Shown: positions 21,826 to 33,231, counted from the stretch's first letter. The stretch: DNA of 64,000 nucleotides from Plicaturopsis crispa FD-325 SS-3 (GCA_000827205.1 KN832555.1:2943011-3007010); one strand, 5' to 3'. A program made the numbers and translations. The notes: generated by a model not told the origin, from the letters alone.

Positions 21826-24800
21826 TTAAATACCCGCTTGGCGCTTCCAGCTCGACGGAGGTGGAGGCGCCTTCGTTCCGCGAGCGTGCTGAGTAGTTTG
21901 GGTTTGAGAATTCCCAGGAGCAGTATTAGTGCGTGGCCGTGGCCCAGGTCGAGCACTGTTGCCGGCGTTCGTGCTCGGCACACCCAGCGTCTCGCTGCGC
22001 TGGTCGAGGTGGGGACGAGGAGGGAACACCTGCGACTGTCGATGTTCGTGTTGTGATTGCGGCTGTTGCCTAAACGCCATTGAGCTGCGATCTCCAGGCT
22101 GAGAAGGCCCGAACGCATCCCCGTAAGCACTGGCGGAGCCCCAGCCGCCGCCGTACTCGCTACCAGCCCCGCCGACACTGCTTCCGCCATACATCGAGCG
22201 CGATGCACCGGGGAACATCATCGGGCCAGGCGACCAACCACCACCAGGACCCATGCCACCCATGCCAGGCATGCCCATTCCGCCAAACGGAGCAGCGCCG
22301 AAATAACCGCCGCCTCCGCCGGCGGCACCACCACCAAACCCGCTCACGCTGGATCCACGCTCCCACTCGTCGCCAGCCGCCGCAAGCGCCTGCTGGGCCA
22401 CCGCATATTGGTACGCCTGTTTAGCGATGAGCATCGCTTGCTGGTGAGCAGCGAGGAAGTTCGGATCGCCCATCATATGGGCAGGGGGCGTGCCCATCAT
22501 CTGGGGCGAGTTCTGTTGGTAGGCGTTCCAGGGAGGCATGGGCGGCGAGTTGAAGTTGATCATGGGAGGAGCCATTGACGCCCGCAAACTCGCTTGCGGG
22601 GAAACATTAGGGCTTGGGTGACGAGACTCGTCATCGCTGACTTCTGGAGCAGCACCGTTGACGACTTTGCCGAGCTACAGAAGACGAAAGATGAGTATCA
22701 ATGACCCGGAATAGATGTGATAGGGTAAGTGACAAACCTCGATGGCATTTTTAGCTTCACTACGCCGTCTCTCCCTTCTCCTGCTCTCATCTGCCTCGTA
22801 CGTCTCTTTCTCACTCCGTTCCCGTCCTGACCCTCTATCGCGTCCACGGTCCCGCTCGGCGTTACCGTAGGCATCAACGCTAGTCTTCTGCGTGTATCTC
22901 CGCTGCTCGCCAGAAACCAGCCTATTACCAAGTTCTGACCCTCGTCCACCGGAATTATCTCGTGTCCCGTAGCTGAGCTCACTGCCATCTCGAGGTGTTA
23001 ACGGAAGCCGCCCGCTACTCGAATCCCCAGTAGAACTTGCAGGGCTTTCCCGCCGTGCACTCCACGGTTTCGCAGTGGGACTACCAGCCGATGAGGTGGG
23101 AGAAATCATGGACAGAAGGGTGCGCGAATTCGAGGACGCATGCTGGGAAGAATTCGAAGACTGACCGGGCGAATTGCTATGAGAGGTATTGAGAGGGGAG
23201 ATGTGTGTACTGGAGCGCGGGCGGGCCGACGAGGTATCTGGGGAGTTGTTTGATGCTGATGTAGAGGGAGACGTCATTGATTGTGGGGAAGATACAGCCG
23301 GAGAGTTGAGGGTCACAGAGCGGGGGCGCTGATTCGCCGTCGTGGGCGATCCAGATGCATTCCTCTCCCTGGGGAAGTACTCATCTCTACTCTTCGACAA
23401 GGTCGGTGAAGGACCATAATCGAAAGACGAAGGCTCGAGTGTACTCGACCGTTGTTTTGTTGGGGGCGCAGCAGACGACTTCGCCGCACTGGTCGTGGAC
23501 GCCGAAGATGAGCTAGGAGAGGGCCGAGGGCGTGACGTCACGCTGAAAGCAGACGGCGGGGGGCGCTGCTGTATTGGCGTGGGCACGAATCTCGGCTCCA
23601 GCCCACTGGTGGCCTCATGGAAAGCCACCGCATCGCGCGGGTTCACGAGGCGGATACCAGACGATGACGCACCAGGGTCGCCCAGGTCGTTCTGCATCGA
23701 TGCGGCAGACATCATAACGTCGCTCGACGTCCGCCTATGCCCCATTCCTGGCCGAGCCGTCGAGCTGGAGCCGGCCCGCCTGTCGTCCTCGTCATCTTTG
23801 GACTCTTTCCTCCCTTTGCCCTTCTTGCTGCTCCTGCTCGCAGACGACCGTTTGAGCCCGCCGCTCTCACTATTCTTCGACTCGCGTCGAGTGAAAGCGA
23901 CACGGTCCTTGCCCTCAATGACACTCTTGATGTCTACCAACGGCTTCTTAAGGGCCGAAGTACCATTTGTTAAGACAGATAATGCACTGCCGGGCCGTTT
24001 GGGTTGTACCAGCGTCGCCAATGGCGCGTCTTCTTCGGAATCCGTACTCGACTCACTAGAGTCGGTATCCGTACCCCGCCGAATGGGTTTCGGGGCAGAC
24101 GCTGGAAAACAAAGTCGTCAGAAATTAACAGTGCCCCATGAAATTCTTCGACGAAATGGCGGAAAGGGTGAGGGAACACCATCGAAAGAAACTCACCGGC
24201 GAGTTGAGCATTGGCTGCAGCGATGATGCTCGCTCTCTGTGCGGCTTTGTTAGGCGCAAGGGCACTCGCTGATGCCGACGCGCGCTGCCGATTCTGACCA
24301 TAAACACTAAAGCCGGATACTGGACGCGCATCCGGGGGTCGGGAATCCCGATTTCCGCTGTCAGGCGTCCTCAACTCGTGAGTCGACCTCGAGCTCGATA
24401 TATTCGTAGACACTGTGGGCCGAGTGGGCCGTAACGCGCCATGTCCCAGCTCCGACTGCGACTGCGTGCGCTGAGTGATGGTGCGCTTCCGTCTAACAGG
24501 CGCATTCCTCGGCGCCTCATTATCCGATTCTGACTCTTCCGACTCCGATTCACTCGACGTTGAGCCCGCAGAGAACACACTGACGGGTGCCGTCGAACGC
24601 CGCGCATTTCCGTCACGCGCGGAGACCGGTGTTAGTACTTTTCCCGCAGCTCTCGACCCGGGCCGAGACTGAGGGGTCAATGTGTCGGCAGAGGAGGGTG
24701 GGCGGAATGATGGAATGGGTGAGTTATTCGCACTCCGCCTCGCTTGGGCCTCACGAAACGCGGCTACCGAGATGCGCTGCGACGAGTCGTTGGAAGTCGT

Positions 24801-25562
24801 GCTGTCTCCTCTGGGGCGGCCCACAGGTGGAGGGGGTTGGGGTGGCGATAGAGAGTAAACTGACATAGCGGAGGGCGGACGCGTTAAAGTGGGGGAAGTG
24901 TTAGGCTGCGAACCGCCCGATGACTCCGGGCCAACGTGCCGGAACGCTTTCAGATTGAAGGACTCAGTCGGTGTAGGAGAGGGGAGACGCGGTGGAGGCG
25001 AAGTGGGTTTTGACTTGGTACGTTGGCGTTGGGCCCAGAACAGCAGGCCAGACTTTTTGTCGGTGGGTGAGGTCGACGCATTTTTGGAGCCTGCGCCTTC
25101 AATCGCCTCCACAGGCAGAGAGCGCGTGGACATAGCGCTATGAGGCTCACCGAAGACGGCCGACTTCTTGGGAGGGCGCCGAAGCTCAGCCGCGTCTGAA
25201 TCGGAAACTACGCTCCCGTTGTTGGACATCCATGAAGTTTTTGGAGGTCGCGTGGGCGGGTTTTCATCATTGAGGGACATGACAGAGAGGCCGCTGGGAT
25301 GCTGCTGCTCATCCGGACGCCGTTTCCTTCGGAACGGCATTTTGATGAAACTCGAGGACGATGATGCGGGGGCGGCGGGGTTGGCATAGATATTATGCCC
25401 ATTGGCGCGTGTGGGCGTGCTGGTATCGGGCAGCACATAGTCGGTATCAGGAGGGGTCGTTGACCGAGTGGTCGCGCTCTCGGCATCAGCGGAGAAATTG
25501 GACTGGGCTGAACGTGAGGATTTCTGTTTATCGCGTCGGTGGAATATACCAAGGAGGGGCAT
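21826..25562 (-). CDS. Long intrinsically disordered Ser/Pro-rich protein, unknown function
   Basis: About 1,200 residues in three main exons: 25562 to about 24196, about 24100 to 22740, and about 22674 to 21826. I know no function for it. It starts MPLLGIFHRRDKQKSSRS and is dominated by Ser, Thr, Pro, Arg and Asn, with acidic-serine runs (SSESESEESESDNEAP near 24540; TDSDSSESS after the first intron) and a basic Lys/Ser block (SSKKGKGRKESKDDEDD, about 23820). The third exon changes character. It reads PPMINFNSPPMPPWNAYQQ, then an Ala/Gln helix (AHQQAMLIAKQAYQYAVAQQ) and a Gly/Met-rich stretch, ending in a basic tail. No enzyme domain or membrane span is seen. The composition suggests a regulated scaffold or RNA-associated protein, but this is inference only. 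Confidence 0.78.
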
Positions 25563-25746
25563 TTGGCGACGTTTCAGAGACTTGTAGTACCGGAGCCACG
25601 TAAATTAGGAGGCAGTTAACGAGCGAGAGTAGGGTAAAAAGAAGGACTGACAGCACAGAACCTGTACGGTGAACTGTGGGTGTCGGAACGCGCCTGCGAC
25701 AGCCGGGTGAATGCGCTGGGACTCTGCCCAGGAAATGTGGTTATCA

Positions 25747-26154
25747 CTAGAATAATGTGATGGGCTGCGCAGGAGATAGGTACAGCGTAAGGATATGAAA
25801 TTTTGCGCTGGCGAGGAGGGAGGAAGAGGAGGAGAAGGTCGGAGGGAAACGAGCTAGGTTAGTGCGTTCGACACTCGTGCTGCACGCCGCCGATGGCCGA
25901 GGGCCGGCTGGACTCTTGTCACTTCCGTAAATAGCAATTCCTCGGCCATTTCTCGAGTCTGGATGCTCGGATCGGGCGGACTTCACGGCTTGGACGTCAA
26001 CGACCACATGCACCAAATCCTTTCGTTTCTTCTTCTGCAGCGACTCCCGACTCCACTTTACCCTCAGCATCGTGTTTTTTGTGGTTGTGGCACCGTCAGG
26101 TGTCCCGACATCAAGCTTGACATCAAGTGCTACAATTTGGTCTTGTGCAGACAT
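25747..26154 (-). other. Possible small hypothetical ORF, upstream of the disordered-protein gene
   Basis: Open for 135 codons from ATG 26154. The first half is a plausible globular sequence with a Lys-rich segment (SLQKKKRKDLVHVVVDVQ); the second half is Ser-rich and looks non-coding. It could be a first exon with an unrecognised continuation, or chance. Only 185 bases separate its stop from the start of the disordered-protein gene, which is on the same strand. Confidence 0.22.
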
Positions 26155-27395
26155 CTTGCCGGCGAAATCGCACCCACACTCGTGTACTTATTCGGCGATC
26201 GACTGCAACACTAGGTTTCCCTCGAGCACTTCGAACGCGTTTCCATGAGTTTCAGTCTCAGGGAATGCCTTTCGCACCGACGTGGGCGTCGAGACGGGAT
26301 TCGCTATCGCTGCACCTTGGTTCGCTCGAATTCCCAAGGATATGAAGGTCTGCAATTGCCCTATTTACGGACCATCCGACGAACGCTCTGCTTGCTTATG
26401 CTCATCCATGTACTTAATGACGAATCAGACGTGATTGCTAGAACCTGGACTAGTAGTAGACGGTCACGAAAGCTTACGGTCACTAGAAACTCACGGCACC
26501 ATGCACGACGGCCATTGATGAGTCCCAGTGAAAATTGACTAATATAATATCGGATTATGTCGCATTTTGTCGAACCTCGCTTAGCACTTCGAAATTATCA
26601 TGAGGGATCCGACATTGTCATAAAACTGGCACAAAAAATGTGATGATATCTGACTCTGTCAAATTTTCGTTGCTCAGCCGAGCCTGGCCAACGAGCCCTA
26701 TAGGATGATATCGAGTGTGGTCAAACTTTTCAATTCCCTCCAGTTGCTACCAGAATCACACATTTGGTACGAAGAAAATCTAATTTTATTGAATTCTATG
26801 TAATTACAGGCATACAGTACGTGCAGGTGCGACTACGGGGGTGCCGATAACAGGAGCGCGAATGCAGAGCGCGCCACAGTTCGAGCAAGTACAATGTACA
26901 CTTGAAAAAAGCTCGTTAGTCGCAAATAAAAAATAGCAGGAACGAGCAACTCACCAGTTGTTGGGCTAACAAATCCTTCACTTCGTCGTTCGGAGACCTG
27001 TGCGATGCCGGGATTCAGTCAGTGCCGACGAGTTGGGGAAACTTACCTGTCTTGTAGTCCTCTAGGCCACGCCTACTATCCACCCGGAGTGCGTGCGATG
27101 TGGTTCTGTAAGGAGGGTTAACATCCACCGCGATTTCGCGCAATGGTCGCATGTATGCACCACTTACCCCATGATCCGGCCTGCTGAAGGCGTTGCTACC
27201 GTGCTGGGCAAGGGCACGAGCAGACGAAGCGAGCGCGATACTGGCGCGCGCGATGCGACACCATTGGCGCGGTCCTAGCGGACGTAACGGGGCAGCGGCG
27301 AGCGTGTTGCTGTCACGAGAGGTGCTCGTGAGGTGGCTGGCAGTGGTGGTGGGAGCAGGGCGTCGTCGTCATCTGAGGGGGCTGGCGACGTGGCA

Positions 27396-27422
27396 GGGTG
27401 GTGGTGGTGGTGGTGGTAGTGG
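27396..27422. repeat. GGT trinucleotide microsatellite
   Basis: A short run of GGT repeats with one interruption (GGTAGT). It gives poly-His or poly-Val in open frames that are not genes. Confidence 0.8.
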
Positions 27423-27793
27423 AGAGAGAAACACACGGGGGAGGCAACGAAGATTTCGCCAAGTGTTTCAAACCCCGCTCGGCAGAGCGGCGCTCGACCT
27501 CTCCCCAAACAGATGCGTCCGTCAGTCGAGCGAAGGCTTTTGCGTTAAGTCAGCAAAGTACAAGCGAGAGTTCGAGGAAATGCGATATAATATTATCAAC
27601 TGAAGGGAGGAGAGGAGACGGGCAGGCGGAAGACTCCCGTTGATTGAGACCGACAACACGTGTAGCGCTTCCTCCGACAGCTTTCGAAAACACTCGATAT
27701 CGTCCGATTGGCACAGGCTTGGCACACAAAAAGTTCGATATAATTCGTAGGACTTAGATATCCCACGCACCGATTTTCACTGGGGATGAGTAC

Positions 27794-28063
27794 AGGCCCC
27801 CGGCAACTCCTCCAGAGGTCCCTCGCACAAATTTCGCCAAAATGCCAAAATTTATCCACCTGAGTTCGAGAACGGCCAAGGAAGAAAAATCCCCGATGTG
27901 CGCAATCGACGCGCCTGGGTGTGGGGATGCCGCAGCTGAAGTAACACCACCCTCAGTCAAGTATTACGGCCACCAGAGGCCAAATACTGCGAATTTTTCG
28001 AGATTTTGAGGCCAAAATTTATCCATTCGTGCGAGGGACCTCTGGAGGAGTTGCAGGGGGCCT
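27794..28063. repeat. Inverted repeat pair, 35-base arms, MITE-like
   Basis: Bases 27794-27828 and the reverse complement of 28029-28063 match at 34 of 35 positions, 200 bases apart. Inside, a 14-base direct repeat (CCAAAATTTATCCA) occurs at 27845-27858 and 28012-28025. The interior is AT-rich and has no open frame of note. Size and layout fit a small non-autonomous DNA element or a hairpin-forming RNA. No clear target-site duplication could be fixed outside the arms. Confidence 0.7.
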
Positions 28064-28278
28064 ATGAGTACCGAGGTATAGTTTGCCCTGGCGTTTACTC
28101 AGGTACACCTTGGGTACACCGCGCAACAGTCTTGAACCTTGAATCCGGATGTGCAGCTACCATTCAACCGCTCGTGCGTGTGGTACAATACAGTACATTT
28201 ATCCTATTCGACTTACACAGCTAATCCACTCCTTGGAACACAGACAAGTACTGTACATGCCCCGTATCCAACGCTCCA

Positions 28279-29009
28279 TCAAGGCACTAGCGCCTCCTCA
28301 TCCCACTCCTCTCCCTTCTTGACAAACCGCGTCCTGCGGTTCGGCACCTCCCCGAGCTCCGCATAATCCACTTCCTGCGGCTCGATCACCACCAGCGCAA
28401 AGTTCTCAAACGCGACCTCCGTGTCGCGCCTCTCCTGCTCGCTCGCACCAGGGTCCCCGAGCTCCGGAAGCGTCGTGGGCCAGGTGTGCGGGTCCGTCGC
28501 AGCAGACAGCGGCGAGCCCGGCACCGGCCGCGCCCACGACGCGCGCATGTGCCCGCCCATCGCGTTGAACGTCTCGCGCCGCTTGGCCTCCCACTCGAAC
28601 CCGTCCGGCTCCGGGTACGCGTCCCTGTTAGCGTACGGGTGCGCGGGCGCGGGGATGAGGGTGGCGCGGCCGGCGATGCGGAACTGCTCGGCGGTCGGCG
28701 CGATCCACCAGGCGAACTCGACGTGCGGGTGCGCGACGATGTGGGCGCACTTAGGGGTGCGTATGTCCGTGGAGGTGATTAGGAGGGGGTTTGCTGGGCT
28801 TTTGCTGGGAAGGAACGACCGCAGAACGTGCGTGCGGACGTGGATGCTTGACTGGGCGTCGAGCGTGGCGAGTTGTATGACTGTGTGTCGGACGATTGTA
28901 TCAGTAGATTACTGCATCGCACACCCTAAAACGTACGGTTTGAGCTGGGATTATCGGCCAACGACTTGGAAAGAGCGGTTTTCCAGCGCGGTACAGATGA
29001 CAGGGACAT
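28279..29009 (-). CDS. Pyridoxamine-phosphate-oxidase-like FMN-binding protein (Alr4036 family)
   Basis: Two exons (29009-28937 and 28880-28279) join to 225 codons including the stop. The fold is that of split-barrel FMN-binding oxidoreductases. After splicing the N-terminus reads RWKTALSKSLADNPSSN, then LIQLATLDAQSSIHVRTHV, then ITSTDIRTPKCAHIVAHP and FAWWIAPTAEQFRIAGRATL. This matches the order of the Alr4036-type domain (substrate-side beta-barrel, then EQFRI-x-G). The C-terminal part (FENFALVVIEPQEVDYAEL) is the PNPOx dimerisation-type region. True PNPOx activity (vitamin B6 salvage) is not shown; family members are mostly uncharacterised flavoproteins. It is divergent from the magnesium transporter, with 416 bases between. 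Confidence 0.87.
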
Positions 29010-29425
29010 CGTGGTCGTGGTTGAAGAAGTGTTTCGACAATTGCAAGAATGAGGAAGGTTACAAGTCCATACCTTGATTCGAGTTTGACTTCTTCCTCCC
29101 TACCACCAACCTACCACCACCTCTTACCTCCACAATCACAACTGCACAGCGCTGGTAGCTTCGGGCCCCATCGTCGCGCCCAAACGACTTCACGGGGATA
29201 AGAGTCCTACGGTGAAATCGGCATATCAAACTTGGTCGTGAGGAAGGAACGAGGTCGATCGAGAAAGCGGATGTTTTTTTCCTGCCTGCCCCAATTTTAG
29301 CGTGCCTCGAGCGAAACGATCATATGTTCGAGCACCTGCTTTCTCTCTCCTACTACCACGACTAACCAACTTCATGATAGATACGCGCATATTCTACTGA
29401 CAATCTATAGACGATACCCCTCGCC
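29010..29425. promoter_or_regulatory. Divergent intergenic region between PNPOx-like gene and CorA-type transporter
   Basis: Should hold both promoters. Pyrimidine-rich blocks lie at about 29085-29140 and 29335-29370. No precise element is identified. Confidence 0.45.
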
Positions 29426-31760
29426 ATGCCTCGCGAGAACAGCTTCAGCGACGGCAGTCGTTCGATCACACCCGACCTCGATGACAACGTTCCTGTGCAA
29501 GGTGAAGTCGCTGCACCTGCCCTGACGCCCTTGCAGCCCGTCGCCACCACCGCCTCTGACCCTGGTGGTCTGACGTCCCCGACCTCCATTCGTTCGCGAA
29601 TTCCCCGTCGTCCCCCTGCGTTCAGCACACCTGTAGAACGTTTCCGTGCGTCCGTCAAAAAGGTCATCCAGCTCCACCGCACCTCCACACACCTCACGTC
29701 CCTCACTGGTGGTATCGGCGCGGAGCCAGGCATCGACCCCCGTCGCGAGTCCGCATACGTCAATTACGGCCACATCCGCCAAAAATGCCTCATCGAGGTC
29801 TTCGACTACTCGTCCGTGCGCCATTCCTATGGCCGCATGACCAACTCAGAGCTCGTCAACCTCATGCAGAACGGCGAGGCGTGCAAGAAGGATCCTTGGG
29901 TTAAAGTCCGCTGGATCAATGTGGGCGGCGTCAGCTGGGACGTCATCAGCGCCATCGCGCTGCGCTACGACCTCCACCCCCTCGCGCTCGAGGACGTCCT
30001 CAGCGTGCGCTCCACGCGCTCAAAGTGCGACTACTACCCTAAGCACCTCTTCCTGCGCATGCTCTGCCACACGCTCGGCAGGGAGGAGGACGAAGGCCCG
30101 AACATGGCGGATGAGCTTGAGACGGTCACGGACCTCCCGCGCTCGGAGTCGCCTGTGCACATGAACTCGCACGAGATGGAGAAACTCAACAGTTACGACG
30201 GCGGTGTGCTCGCAGGCCTCCCCGACGACGACAGCATGCCCACCCTCGAGGACAGCACCGTCTTTGGCAGCAAATTCTCCACGCGCAGGAAGGGTCGTCC
30301 AATTGACCCCGAAAGCAAAGTTGGCTACGACCGTCGCGCGCCCAAGCGGTCTGGTGCGCTGAAAATAGCGGTTTGTGTGCTTACTTCTGCACATGCATCT
30401 TAAGCTAACTGGCTTCTAGGAGGCACGTCGTCAGCGCCAGCGTGACAAGATCACCATCGACCAGCTCAAGAAGGGCGAGCGCGTCAACGTCAAACTCAAC
30501 CCGATGTCTATCTTCCTCACGCGCGACGGCACCGTCATATCCTTCTACCCAGTCCCTGACCTGGAGTTCACGGCGCCTATAACCGCAAGGTTGCGGCAAC
30601 GCGATACTGGCTTGCGCAAGTCCGCGGACCCGAGTCTGCTCGTGCAAAGCCTGCTGGACCTCAGTGAGTTTATTTTACATGTTACTCTTATCAATCCACG
30701 CTAAACTTGTCGATAGTCGTTGACCAAGCACTTGAGATTGTGGACGAGTACAATGGAAAAATCTTGAAGCTCGAGCACCAGATTCTCATTAGGCCCCAGA
30801 TGAAGGCTGTGCGGCAACGTGAGTACACCTGTATCGTTATACACCCTACTTCCAGAAACTCAATGAGCGCATCGCGTCCTAGTTCACATCTTCTCCGGCG
30901 ATCTCGTCATGCACAAGCGCACACTGGAGCCTATCAAGACCGTTATATACGGTCTCCGACGCTATGACCGCGACCGTGCAGCAGCCCTCATCGACTCGGA
31001 CCGTGGGTCTGACGGGACTCCAGTCCAAGGGTTCATCAGCCACAAGGCGAATATATATCTCGTGCGTATTGTGGTGGTTTCCTGTGCATTGCAGCTTATT
31101 GAAGGCTTTGGGATAGGCGGATGTCCTGGATCACATGGAGTTCATCCTGACAAGCGTGGATATGTTTGCGGGCGTCTCAGAGAATCTTATCAACTATACG
31201 TTCAATGTGAGTCCCTCTCCCATTTGAATATGTGGTCCGTTGTGAATTAACACGTGTTTCGCAGATGGCGTCGTATGAGATGAATGAGGTTATGTGAGTT
31301 ACCAGCTGTATGTGCTTAAATGAATGTCTGCTCATGAATCTCACAGGCGTCGCCTCACGCTCGCTACGATCATCTTTTTGCCGCTTACACTTCTCACCGG
31401 ATACTTCGTACGACCTCGTTCTCCCATTCCCGCTTCATGACACTAATGCCTTCGACTACAGGGGATGAATTTCAACGTCATGCCGTCTGTGCAGAATCAT
31501 TCCGACATCCTGTATGCCTTTGCTCGCTCTCGGAAGATCTACATATACTAATCGCATCAATTTGCAGGTTCTGGATCATCGCACTCCCTGTGTCGGCTGT
31601 CGTCATCCCTATGTTCACGTACCCCGACTTCGTACGCATGTGGCACTACCTAAAGAAGAAAACTATAGTTCGCCGGGCCTTGGTACGTCGCGAGTCCCGC
31701 ACCCTTCCGTCTATGCGCTAGCGCTCACCAGCCATGCTGCAGAAGACAAAGCAAGACTGA
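29426..31760 (+). CDS. CorA/Mnr2/Alr-type magnesium transporter
   Basis: Divalent-cation channel of the CorA superfamily. ATG 29426 opens a disordered N-terminus. The cytosolic domain follows (KCLIEVFDYSSVRHSYG, then WINVGGVSWDVISAIALRYD, LHPLALEDVLS), the usual CorA layout. A Ser/Asp-rich insert occupies about 30110-30390. The coiled-coil stalk comes in several small exons, then TM1 (ATIIFLPLTLLTGYF). An intron falls just before the selectivity motif G-M-N-F at about 31462, and TM2 is FWIIALPVSAVVIPMF. The last intron joins RRAL to KTKQD, with the stop at 31758-31760. About nine introns and roughly 600 residues. The long N-terminal extension and insert resemble fungal Mnr2/Alr proteins (vacuolar or plasma membrane) more than the mitochondrial Mrs2 type; location is inferred. 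Confidence 0.92.
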
Positions 31761-32205
31761 GCGCTCCCATCTACTCTACTTGACCTCTATACGTGCACTA
31801 CCCATCTCCTGCTGCATCCCCGTTCGCACACACTATCCTTTGCTGTCCCATTCTTGCATGCCGCTGTCTCGCATCCCTGCGTCTGCGCCGATCTTCTTTC
31901 CATATTGCATACTATATACTCCCTGGACTCTCTCACGTTGCTGATGTTGATGTTTCTTACTGACTGTGCCGCTCTCTGCTCTGTGGACCGAGGGGATTTT
32001 AATACTATTGGTTATATGTGGTCCGCATGCGTGCACCTCGTCGGGATTACGCCCTTGCGGAGGACTTAATCATGGTAAGCTCGGTGTACCTTCGTTATCC
32101 GAGAGCTCACTGTCTGTACGAATGAGCTCGAAGATTCCAGCACCTCCGGATCCAGGTGGACATGATGTTTCAGCAGGTTTCAGCGGGCTTGCTGACTACG
32201 CGATC

Positions 32206-32223
32206 GCGTGATGCTCAGTCAGG
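32206..32223. promoter_or_regulatory. 18-base element shared by both thioredoxin promoters (copy 1)
   Basis: GCGTGATGCTCAGTCAGG, identical to the copy at 33214-33231. Read on the other strand it contains TGACTGAGC, which fits the TGACnnnGC antioxidant-response core bound by stress bZIP factors. It lies 187 bases before the start codon. Confidence 0.6.
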
Positions 32224-32289
32224 CAGCCCGTGAGCTCTGCTGTCGCGACCATGCAATATTGTCTTGATCATTCGCTAAGTCCTGGCCAG

Positions 32290-32297
32290 TATAAAAG
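32290..32297 (+). promoter_or_regulatory. TATA box of first thioredoxin gene
   Basis: TATAAAAG, 121 bases before the start codon and downstream of the shared 18-base element, a normal spacing for an inducible fungal promoter. Confidence 0.6.
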
Positions 32298-32410
32298 CGA
32301 CGAGATTCTACGTACTTACTCGCACAGAAACATATCAATCCTTCCCCGACATCGCCGTGGATCCATACCCAACCTCCACCAACCAAACCAAAACATACCA
32401 AGCAACAACA

Positions 32411-32919
32411 ATGTCCGTCAAATCCATCAACTCCCTCGAAGAATTCCGCACCCTCGTACGTCTCCAGCCCCTCACGCCCTTACCCTCGCCCTAACGCCCT
32501 CCCCCCTCTAAACAGACCAACGGCAGCACCCCCGTCGTGATCGACTTCTGGGCGACCTGGTGCGCGCCCTGCCGCGCGATCTCCCCTATATTCGAGCAGC
32601 TCTCCGGGAAGTCTGAAGGGGCCGCGTTCTACAAGGTCGATATCGACGCCCTGCCGGACGTGGCGCAGGAGGTTGGTGTTCGCTCGGTATGTCTCGTTCG
32701 ACTGAGTGTGTTGGCCTCGGGGAGGGCTGATGAGTTTGGGTGTGTATGGAAGATACCGACGTTTGCGGCGTACAAGGGTGGAGAGAAGATTGGGAATTTG
32801 GTTGGTCCGACTGCTAGTACCCTTCAGGCATGGAACTGCGTTTCCCCTTGGAATCTGTTCGCTTACGGAGTGAATTTCCTGTCGTTGTGCAGAGTTTCAT
32901 CCAGCAGGCCAGCGCTTAA
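32411..32919 (+). CDS. Thioredoxin, tandem copy 1 (active site WCAPC)
   Basis: Small cytosolic dithiol oxidoreductase. Four exons: 32411-32455, 32516-32686, 32753-32827 and 32893-32919. The product starts MSVKSINSLEEFRTL; the active site is DFWATWCAPCRAISPIF, with Ala in place of the usual Gly in WCGPC. The cis-proline loop IPTFAAYKGGEKIG is present and the protein ends SFIQQASA, at about 105 residues, the normal length. The third intron begins GC (32828), if exon 3 ends where the paralogue's does. An alternative GT donor at 32840 would add four residues (AWNC) in frame. It lies directly upstream of a second thioredoxin on the same strand with the same three intron positions, so the pair is a tandem duplication. 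Confidence 0.92.
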
Positions 32920-33213
32920 GCAGCGTTGTCGACTGTAGGGTGTCGCCAGCGGCTTGCCATAAACGCTCAACGACCGCATGAGCCCCACTGCCATGCTGAA
33001 GGATGCTGCTGCGAGGGGCCCCGTCGTTGACTTCCTTATACTTCAACACACCACTTTTATTTCTCGTGCTCATGTACTCTCGTTGTTCGTCTGCTGTTCG
33101 CATTCTCCGTACTGAATCTCACTATCATAATGCCATTATTTCTGCTACCGCACTTTTGCAACTGCAAGCCAAGTTTCCTTCAATTTCCTTTGTAAAAGTA
33201 CGCGACGAACGGG

Positions 33214-33231
33214 GCGTGATGCTCAGTCAGG
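33214..33231. promoter_or_regulatory. 18-base element shared by both thioredoxin promoters (copy 2)
   Basis: Identical to 32206-32223 and 170 bases before the second start codon. A further short match (TGTCGCGA) follows about 20-30 bases downstream of each copy. Confidence 0.6.

Larger units (their letters stand above)
25563..28278. other. Gene-poor stretch of about 2.7 kb
   Basis: The upstream part is the promoter region of the disordered-protein gene. A minus-strand open frame at 25747-26154 (starts MSAQDQIVALDVKLDV) is weakly protein-like, but no splice partner or domain is seen. From 26500 to 27060 the sequence is AT-rich. At 27396-27422 there is a short GGT microsatellite, and at 27794-28063 an inverted repeat (listed separately). 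No transposase or other recognised gene. Confidence 0.45.
31761..32410. other. Intergenic gap, CorA 3' flank and first thioredoxin promoter
   Basis: The first ~300 bases are T/C-rich 3' flank of the CorA gene. From about 32100 on it is the promoter of the first thioredoxin gene (elements listed separately). Confidence 0.5.

Noticed and set aside
27275-27508. Poly-His protein on the minus strand
   Set aside because: Produced by the GGT microsatellite; no other coding signal.
28421-29077. 218-codon plus-strand ORF
   Set aside because: Antisense shadow of the PNPOx-like gene; Arg/Ala-rich composition without a domain, while the minus strand gives a recognisable family.
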